A stretch of DNA of 64,000 nt from Stenurella melanura (Eukaryota > Arthropoda > Insecta > Coleoptera > Cerambycidae): positions 146,505,686-146,569,685 of the forward strand of contig OY757311.1 of the NCBI GenBank assembly GCA_963583905.1, in the 5' to 3' direction. Every line of letters begins with the position of its first letter. The stretch's first letter is position 1. The translations under genes were made by a program, and so were the position numbers. Under the pieces are notes generated by a model. The model was not told the DNA's origin, ran no database searches, and saw only the letters and a list, made by a program, of their open reading frames with translations. Positions 60,701 through 64,000 of the stretch are shown here, piece after piece.

Positions 60701-63645
60701 AAAAATGCTTAAATAAAAATTGCAATCTTTGCTTCCTACAATATTGGTAATAATTAATTTCAGGGTAGAACTAATGGAAAAGCAGAAAATCAAGAAAAAA
60801 TTATTTTGACTGACAATTTTCCAATATAAAAACTTATTAAAATGATTGTTCCATGTATATATAGATATATATATATATAAAACCAAAATTTATATTTTTA
60901 AACATTAAATACCCTAGTTTCACTTACCGATTCTCCATGTTATTATCTGTTTTTAGTTCTTTTACTAGCAGAAATTCATCGAATTATGTCGTCTTTCAAC
61001 AAGTCCTTTTCAGTAGTTTCACCACTTGCATTTACTGCTGCATCGTAGCTTATTTAATTGCCAAGATCAAGTAAGAGTTGGAATTTATATAAGAGTTGCT
61101 TGACCTAGATTAATTGCTTCCTAAAATAGTGATTTAAAACATTAGTTCATTAATTTCAAATATACATAAAAACACATTTTTACATTTTCAATAAGTGTGA
61201 ACCGTTAGCTAGGTAAGTACCAAATTATTTTTCATCTCTTCCCAATGTAATTTGTCAATGTGAGCTTGATTTTTAAGGAAACCGAACTTTCGAAAAATTG
61301 TTAAATATTAGGTACTGAAACTTAATTACAAAGTAGCCCTGTGCAGCACAGTACATCTTTAGGATGAAGGCAACAGTTTTGTAGCAGAATATATGAAATT
61401 ATAGGTATTTTCTTAAATCTAATATTAATAAGTGCAATGAACCTTTTTCACTGGGTTTATCGGAAATTCCCACTTGTGAAAAGAAGAATCGCATATTCGT
61501 TGCATAAATAAATAACTATCAAGTAGGTACGTGTACAATAAACATTTATTTACTTACCCTTTTTCGGACGTATTGAACACTAACGTGACACTAACCAAAA
61601 ATAATCTTTGACTAAACTATTATATAAAGTCGTCTTCGCGAACAGGACAATAATCAATTTGTTAATGACGAAATCAGGACAGCTTACTATTTTGTTTTCG
61701 GACATATTGAACACTATTAACTATTAGAAATTATAATGCTATCAGAGAGTCATTCTCTCTGATGCTATCTTTGCAAACAAATTCGAGGCAAAATGGCGTG
61801 TGACTGACTAAGTGACTATATTCTCCTTTTCTTCTTGTTTAGCCGTCTCGGTCCTCGGATGCGGCCGTTACGTTCGGTCTGGAATAGCCAATAAATAGCA
61901 TTTAGGAGTATCACGTGACTATAGATGAATGTTGGTTTAATAACATTTATAATTATAACCTATAAATGTAACTTTAATTTAACAACAATGTTAATGACAA
62001 GTGTTTTTAATATAATTTTATAAATATTACATAATAACATTATGGAGCTGTTATAGAATAATATTGCATTATGTTACATTCCAATAATATTATCAGAGTG
62101 TTTATGAACAATATGGCATATATGTTATATTTTAAACACATAAATAATATTGATTTCTTGTAACATAGCTGTTTTAATAAATAATGTTTTTTGGACATAT
62201 TAAAATAAAATTATAATTACATAAAAACAATATTACAAAAAAACATTGACAAAGTAACTTTAAAAAAATGTTTTTTAATATTTTAGTTATGTTTCATGTT
62301 TAGTGGGAAACCACCTAAATTCGAATGATGCTATTAATTCGTCATACACTCCCCATGTGTTATGTGAACCGCAACCATCCATTTGATAATTCATAGCATT
62401 ATAAATATTTAGGGATAAATTATCAACGAAAGTAACAACTATTTTTCACAAAATGTCCACGTATTTATTGCTATTTAAATTAGTAGATATGATACTGGTA
62501 CATGTTATCTATTAATAAGCAGAAAACGTAAAAATGGATAATTTAGCTTCGTGAGTATAATAATATTCCTCTACCACTCGGCAACAGTAACACAGTCTTT
62601 ATATTGATAAAACATTCTGAAATTTTTCATTGCCTATTATGTATGTAGCTGTATGTATATTTGAAAGAATCAACTTTTGGACATTTGAACTAAAACAATT
62701 AATGTTCAACTGTGAAAATAAAGTACCCTATGTGATATTGTGAAGATATAAGACATTTTTTAATTAGATCATAGGGTACTTGTATGAGTTTGAAAAGAAA
62801 GTCTAAATCTGGCACATGAATAGAGAATATTGATTTCTTTTCGAAAGGGTAGGAACCGTAAAAATCTCCAAATACATTAATTATCTCGAAAACAAGAGTG
62901 GGTTTAAGAGTATATTATGGTACACAAACCCAAGCTAAAATTTTATGAGTAATCCAAATATGGATTAAAATATAGGGTGTTACGTTTAAAATAACAAAGT
63001 TAGCTGCTACATCCGGTGTAAGCAGAAGTTACATGAAAATATTTTCGTTAGATCCGCCATATCCAAAAACCCCCTTACCCCAATTTTCAAATTTCTAAAC
63101 TGAACAGATCCCAAACAACATCTAATACCCGCTTTGTGTGAATATCCACAGGGATATATCTAGTTCTTTTTCTCTTAACATGAATATATTAATTCAAATC
63201 GTTATAGTTTATTTTTGATTTTTAACTATTATATTTTAGTAAAAATACCAATATATAATATTATAAGTATTAGTCCTATTAAATATTTTTGCTTGTATAC
63301 TAGTTTCTGTCATATTAATGCCACGTATTACCTATTAGTGTTTTTTCTATGTTTTTGATTTGTTCAGTTCCAACTGGGCAATGTACTGTTTTTTTTTTAC
63401 ATAAACAAATAAACTGTTTATCACATATTCTATATTTTTTATTAAAGTATGTAGGTAAAGTGATGGGGCTCAATACACAATGTTACTTGTAGCATCAATT
63501 CAAGTCGTCAAAAATCAGGTACAACTGACAATAATTTTTTTTATTATTTTTTCAGATAAGTCGACTTATTGAACAGATTTACACCAATCCAGTAGGAATA
63601 ACAGGATCTGGATTTTTTTTAGTAACCAAAAATTTTCTTCTGCAG
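36445..63645 (+). CDS. Sugar gustatory receptor (Gr5a/Gr64-like), spliced, last exon outside window
   Basis: Seven exons join into 1155 nt, exactly 385 codons with no stop. All junctions are GT-AG and the phases run 1, 1, 0, 0, 2, 0, 0. The family is 7-transmembrane ligand-gated cation channels of the insect taste-receptor type, with cytosolic N-terminus, acting in gustatory neuron dendrites. Sugar-clade hallmarks are FHESIGFVVLMGQFFGVMPL, REWSFVE, VEHLLFIL, SRKPLE-like ARKPLEYLYAIPSEHYC, and the TG.GFF.VT...LL lead-in to the final helix. Membrane segments can be seen in exons 1 (two), 2 (one and part), 3, 4, 5, 6 and 7. The remaining exon should encode about 20-25 residues with the TY.....QF signature and lie beyond 64000. 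Introns are 5.6, 1.2, 7.3, 0.08, 2.4 and 9.5 kb, and all but the 77-bp one hold transposon sequence. The ligand cannot be told from sequence. Confidence 0.93.
36990..37390 (+). pseudogene. LINE reverse transcriptase scrap
   Basis: The frames carry LNPSKTNA and then INNVQIEWVESTKNIGLFID followed by LSFNKHVDHI. This is the conserved stretch after the catalytic core in CR1/Jockey-like LINEs (K.LGV.ID..L....H). Stops separate the pieces. It lies in receptor intron 1. Confidence 0.6.
38030..38460. repeat. Repeat fragment with a (GACR)n tract
   Basis: A GC-richer island, with CCGCCGCGCGCCGGGCCGCC at about 38160 and a GACAGACAGACCGACAGACA tract at 38402-38450, is unlike its surroundings. The tract resembles those at 11542 and 13070. 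It is probably one decayed repeat family. Confidence 0.45.
38998..39090 (+). pseudogene. Tiny LINE scrap
   Basis: The frame reads GIVLDRSLRWNLHIDYILKK, the LG..LD..L.W..H....... segment of LINE proteins, then ends. Only about 30 codons survive. Confidence 0.45.
39304..39532. repeat. Inverted repeat with arms of about 45 bp
   Basis: ACTTTGGATACCGAGTT ... ATTCGAATTTTGAAATTT on the left pairs with AATTTCAAAATTCGAA ... AACTCGGTGTCCAAAGT on the right, around a loop of about 130 nt. Confidence 0.7.
40097..40915. repeat. Palindromic element pair with TIR TTTGTCCACGACTATTAAAT
   Basis: ATAATGATGGCTATTATTCAC (40097) is mirrored at 40165-40190, making a hairpin whose loop reads GAGCCGCAGGCGAG. Immediately right, TTGTCCACGACTATTAAA (40207) is mirrored by TTTAATAGTCGTGGACAA (40899-40915). 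ATTCACTGCA words inside form further short hairpins near 40800. It is probably a decayed DNA element. Confidence 0.55.
41630..41775. repeat. Repeat shared with 45310-45500
   Basis: Shared words in order include CAGATGTTTGTA, ACTATATGAA/GCTATATGAA, AGCCA, AATGTAG.ATTGTCCG and TTTAATTCA. Each copy lies upstream of an LTR fragment (42624 and 45634). Origin unknown. Confidence 0.5.
42295..42480 (+). CDS. Gustatory receptor exon 2
   Basis: Acceptor TTTTTTTAG at 42294, donor GTAAGT at 42481. After the split alanine codon it encodes QMAFYICNFLAGIQLIQIAR (third membrane segment), YWSPILREWSFVEMS (intracellular loop) and the start of the fourth segment. The entry phase is 1, compatible with both exon 1B and exon 1A. 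Confidence 0.92.
42624..42818 (-). mobile_element. Truncated gypsy-like LTR
   Basis: TGTCACGTTTTCCATCCCTT and then GAGATAAACACT and AACAATGTTTATTA match the LTR family seen at 20884 and 47995. It breaks off at the SINE starting near 42819. Confidence 0.6.
42819..43670 (+). mobile_element. tRNA-derived SINE split by an insertion
   Basis: An A-box-like CGGTGGCGCAATGCTAACGC (42821-42840) and a B box GGGTTCGAATCC (43463-43474) belong to one tRNA-like head. A 585-bp insertion bounded by the duplicated dodecamer TGGCTTGTGATC separates them. A non-tRNA body continues to about 43670 (GAGTTCGAGTCTCAGC and onward). Confidence 0.65.
42856..43440 (+). mobile_element. LINE 3' tail with 12-bp target duplication, inside the SINE
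   Basis: TGGCTTGTGATC occurs at 42844-42855 and 43441-43452, immediately flanking. The right end is an (ATGT)n tail at 43427-43440, as expected for a target-primed insertion. The body is non-coding and includes GAGCCGAACCGGTCGCGATC, so it is probably a LINE 3' UTR or a SINE-like passenger. Confidence 0.8.
43725..43876 (+). CDS. Gustatory receptor exon 3
   Basis: Acceptor TTTTTTCAG, donor AAG|GTGGGT. It encodes VEHLLFILNTIDQAEYCIGF, an extracellular loop and a membrane segment (NYFTLVTYTLWAGIIVK). A GTAAAC four bases downstream was rejected as donor because it would put exon 4 out of frame. Confidence 0.92.
44390..45045 (-). mobile_element. Penelope-like element 3' fragment with snap-back end
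   Basis: The minus strand encodes a GIY-YIG nuclease piece (VGVYEINCDDCDALYIDQSG, 44798-44983), the C-terminal domain of Penelope-like elements. The sequence TTCGGCCTTTCGACCATTAT (near 44450) lies in its 3' region. At the other end the coding sequence is repeated inverted (44937-44985 against about 44986-45035), giving a snap-back palindrome. The usual GQ of the GIY-YIG core is DQ here. The element is a relic in receptor intron 3. Confidence 0.65.
45310..45500. repeat. Repeat shared with 41630-41775
   Basis: The second copy of the repeat described there; similarity is moderate and broken by short insertions. Confidence 0.45.
45634..46100 (-). mobile_element. Solo LTR, gypsy-like family
   Basis: It starts near TGGCAAAGGTTCTCACCC and ends GGGGGTGCTAATGCGTAACA, the best-preserved version of the family's terminal sequence. 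No internal region adjoins it. It lies in receptor intron 3. Confidence 0.65.
46651..47685. mobile_element. Deleted Tc1/mariner-like element
   Basis: TATAGTTCTTCTCATCTATA at the left matches, inverted, TGCAGATGAGAAGAACTATA at the right, extending through GGGTTGAAAAA/TTTTTCAGCCC. It contains the N-terminal part of a transposase on the minus strand. A (TTA)n run lies at 46961-46987. Confidence 0.7.
47062..47412 (-). pseudogene. N-terminal half of a DDE_3-type transposase
   Basis: The frame is 116 codons from ATG 47412, with a helix-rich DNA-binding region ending RITISQAILARWISKMGFKF then KMINK. In many insect transposases of the IS630/Tc1 group, this winged-helix segment (...T....W...MGF.....) directly precedes the DDE catalytic domain with its DETW motif. 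Here the frame stops and no catalytic domain follows before the TIR. The copy is internally deleted. Confidence 0.55.
47995..48404 (-). repeat. 3' LTR
   Basis: It begins TGTCTCGTATTTTCACCCTG and ends ..GGGGGTGTAATGCATAATA. It differs from its partner at many positions, so the insertion is old. Confidence 0.8.
48621..49016 (-). pseudogene. Retrotransposon integrase zinc-binding domain fragment
   Basis: The minus-strand frame includes VLQEVNNETSGVNNTLKKIR, ERFYWINSCQDVEAWCRKCK and ICAASKG. This corresponds to the H2C2 zinc-binding domain of gypsy-type integrases. The usual HxxxxGHxG segment is damaged (NNETSGVNN). Downstream a short stretch ends in FDRKGSSKGFRVGDLV, the GDLV motif of the integrase C-terminus. 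The DDE core between them is deleted. Confidence 0.75.
49680..50173 (-). pseudogene. Gag-like coiled-coil fragment interrupted by a MITE
   Basis: From ATG 50173 the minus strand reads a charged heptad-like stretch (ENDELRKIIESQQCAIYAVT, then VKQEVSEIKREV). After the palindrome at 49781-50010 the same style resumes (SEVKEKVDKIEDKMYKVEGE). The position just inside the 5' LTR and the coiled-coil composition suggest Gag. The MITE splits it. Confidence 0.6.
49781..50010. mobile_element. Palindromic MITE inside the gag remnant
   Basis: GAATGGGGTGGATATAAACT at the left and its near complement AGTTTCTATCCATCCCATTC at the right bound arms of about 95 bp that pair almost perfectly (GGGTCAATAGAAACAAAAAC / GTTTTTGTTTCTATTGACCC). 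TA flanks both ends. It must be younger than the LTR element. Confidence 0.85.
50565..50980 (-). repeat. 5' LTR
   Basis: It begins TGTCGCGTATTTTCACCCCT and ends ..AAGGGGTGTAATG. The last few terminal bases seen in related copies (CATAACA) are missing. Confidence 0.8.
51154..51270 (+). CDS. Gustatory receptor exon 4
   Basis: Acceptor TTTCAG, donor AAG|GTAGGT. 39 codons: IANITATFTWIYTDLLITLV is a membrane segment, followed by SIALTARFQQIVKRLENNK, the start of the intracellular loop. This family-typical stretch (TF.W...DL.I...S..L..RF.Q) confirms identity. Confidence 0.92.
51348..51502 (+). CDS. Gustatory receptor exon 5
   Basis: Acceptor TTTTTAG, donor ATAGG|GTGAGT, separated from exon 4 by only 77 bp. 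It encodes HEKFWREIRQDYHKLYHLCK (loop) and a membrane segment HLAVLVLISYIHNIVFLCIQ. The exit phase is 2. Confidence 0.92.
51521..53556. mobile_element. hAT element with perfect 8-bp target duplication
   Basis: The ends CAGTGGCGGCTCGTG and GACGAGCCGCCACTG are exact hAT TIRs. ATTATCCT flanks both sides (51513-51520 and 53557-53564). It starts only 18 bp after the exon 5 boundary. The inner repeats GAGGAGGCTTGA / GGGAGGCTCAGCCTCCC adjoin the ends. A 21-bp tandem duplication (TTAAACGCAACTGTCAGACG unit) lies at about 53048-53090. Confidence 0.95.
52480..53037 (-). pseudogene. hAT transposase N-terminal TTF-type zinc finger
   Basis: The 185-codon frame contains KVEWLTASTVRNKLYCWRCL, LFTNDQSSIWGRAGFNNLQN and LSRGLERHEKSQEHISSC. 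This is the W....NKLYCW.CLLF ... GF..L.....RHE.S..H pattern of the TTF zinc finger at the start of ZMYM/DUF4371-type hAT transposases. It binds the element's ends in active copies. The DDE catalytic domain is missing because the frame ends and only short scraps follow to the left. A non-autonomous copy. Confidence 0.8.
53933..54095 (+). CDS. Gustatory receptor exon 6
   Basis: Acceptor TTTTTAG, donor GAG|GTAATT. It encodes the membrane segment VYFFYSFGFLVFRLLVVSMY and the diagnostic loop NDEARKPLEYLYAIPSEHYC followed by TE. The RKPLE..Y..P.E.YC motif is typical of the sugar-receptor clade. Confidence 0.94.
54903..55995. mobile_element. Deleted Tc1/mariner-like element, ACAGCGTGTCCTCCGATTGAG ends
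   Basis: ACAGCGTGTCCTCCGATTGA at the left matches, inverted, TCAATCGGAGGACACGCTGT at the right. TA flanks both sides. Two transposase pieces on the minus strand bracket an internal deletion. Confidence 0.85.
55330..55767 (-). pseudogene. Tc1/mariner-type transposase, both ends with the middle deleted
   Basis: From ATG 55767 the minus strand reads MLTVEQNIFIVQCYGLGDTY then a helix-turn-helix-like region (DUF4817-type N-terminus) to about 55575. Directly to its left comes SPDLTIMDFHLWGYLKQKLY, the last catalytic aspartate region and C-terminus. The stretch with the other catalytic residues is deleted, so the product cannot transpose. Confidence 0.75.
56283..57037. mobile_element. hAT-type MITE with perfect 8-bp target duplication
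   Basis: The ends CAGGGGTGTATACA and TGTATGCACGCCTG are hAT-like TIRs. ATTATGAC flanks both sides (56275-56282 and 57038-57045). It is non-coding and contains a nested MITE. Confidence 0.92.
56677..56898. mobile_element. MITE nested in the hAT MITE
   Basis: TATACAGGGAGTCCCAGAAC at the left matches, inverted, TTCTAGAGCACCCTGTATA at the right. About 220 bp, TA-flanked, non-coding. Confidence 0.75.
57840..58210 (+). pseudogene. LINE reverse transcriptase scrap
   Basis: The frames carry LDWKAHIDSLARNMAMLYYY then TLKVISQNINTKATF, then VLQKRCLRNI followed by LNMRQPESC. This is the post-catalytic W..HI..L........L....S .... LQK...R.I order of LINE proteins. Multiple stops. It lies in receptor intron 6. 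Confidence 0.55.
58534..58845 (-). pseudogene. Tc1/mariner-type transposase C-terminus
   Basis: The minus-strand frame contains KSPDLIPLDFYLWGNTKNIV then YATPATIKEVLKNRVRAAFQ. This is the final-aspartate region and C-terminal helix of the DUF4817-group transposases, like the piece at 55330-55570. The codons before it do not continue the family, so only the last third survives. No TIRs were found around it. Confidence 0.65.
59178..59566. mobile_element. MITE with long inverted arms
   Basis: ACAGGGTGATCTTTAAATAA at the left pairs with TCATTTAAAGACCACCCTGT at the right. The pairing continues inward for over 150 bp (TGAATGACATTTACACA / TGTGTAAATGTCATTCA, TGCAAGGAATATAATATG region). TA flanks both ends. 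Confidence 0.8.
59570..63555. other. Remainder of receptor intron 6
   Basis: Mostly A+T-rich non-coding sequence. A short perfect palindrome lies at 61741-61762 (ATCAGAGAG/CTCTCTGAT). Sequence at 61960-62330 shares CCCACTAAACATGAAA-type ends and alternating ATTACATT/AATGTTA words (inverted) with 58770-59160, which suggests a decayed TIR family. ATAGGGTGTTACGTTTAAAA near 62970 is an isolated MITE end. No gene was recognised. Confidence 0.5.
63556..63645 (+). CDS. Gustatory receptor exon 7
   Basis: Acceptor TTTTTTCAG, donor CAG|GTAAGC. 30 codons: ISRLIEQIYTNPVGITGSGF then FLVTKNFLLQ. This is the V.LTG..FF.LT...LL segment that leads into the last membrane helix in sugar receptors. The final exon should follow in phase 0. 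Confidence 0.92.
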
Positions 63646-64000
63646 GTAAGCATCCTTTATTTACTACACCACACACACCTACTAATTTGTATTCAGTAAA
63701 TATTTTGAGCAAACTAATTATGTTAATTTTAATCTAGATTTGCATCTAATCACCTCGTTAATAGGTACTGGAAGTGTTCAAACAAATCACTGATACACTA
63801 ATGATAAGTAATAATTTCAGTGGAGATAATAGTATGAGAATATGACACTGATATTTAATTTCACTTGGAATATTTTACGTATATAAGAATGAAAGTTCGT
63901 ACTTGATTTAAATCGAATTTGTTTTTTAAACAGAGCTGGCAGTGCTTAAGTAAAAGTTCTTGGGGCCATTTAGGGTTACTGAGAATGCGACAAAGTGAAC
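63646..64000 (+). other. Start of receptor intron 7
   Basis: It opens with the donor GTAAGC. I find no acceptor followed by an AGT..TYE.V..QF-like reading frame, so the last exon lies beyond the window. Confidence 0.7.

Overview
The window is a transposon-crowded stretch of an A+T-rich arthropod genome, almost certainly an insect. The diagnostic host gene is a sugar-type gustatory receptor (Gr5a/Gr64-like). The surrounding elements (hAT, Tc1/mariner, R1-clade and Jockey/CR1-like LINEs, Penelope, Ty3/gypsy, tRNA-derived SINEs) fit a large insect genome. A beetle is my best guess, but the sequence alone does not settle the order.

The host gene reads left to right on the + strand. Seven exons join with conserved splice sites and matching phases into one open frame of 385 codons: 36445-36736, 42295-42480, 43725-43876, 51154-51270, 51348-51502, 53933-54095 and 63556-63645. 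The short last exon, which should carry the family's C-terminal TY...QF signature, lies beyond base 64000. A second first exon of exactly the same length (292 nt, about 63% amino-acid identity, same splice phase) sits 16.6 kb upstream at 19817-20108, with its own similar upstream block. I see no further receptor exons between the two. The two simplest readings are alternative promoter/first-exon units feeding one shared body, as in Drosophila Gr28b and Gr39a, or an orphan exon left by a decayed duplicate.

Layout: 1-19.5 kb is repeats only: a foldback element with a cysteine-rich gene tail, a 5'-truncated LINE, a TIR element with an iterated motif, a hAT copy with an 8-bp target duplication, and a TIR element split by two others. 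From 19.6 to 20.1 kb lies upstream first exon 1A. From 20.9 to 36.1 kb are a solo LTR, a Penelope fragment, a LINE RNase H fragment, MITEs, an R1-type LINE tail, a 7-kb nested palindrome, and a TIR element holding a hAT copy. From 36.2 to 64 kb is the receptor gene, whose introns are bloated by insertions: a split SINE in intron 2; Penelope, a solo LTR, a Tc1-like copy and a deleted gypsy element (with a palindromic MITE in its gag) in intron 3; a hAT copy in intron 5; and Tc1-like, hAT and MITE copies plus LINE scraps in intron 6.

No mobile element appears to encode an intact protein. Five hAT insertions have perfect 8-bp target duplications, and several insertions can be ordered in time from nesting. 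No CRISPR array, rRNA gene or convincing functional tRNA gene was seen.
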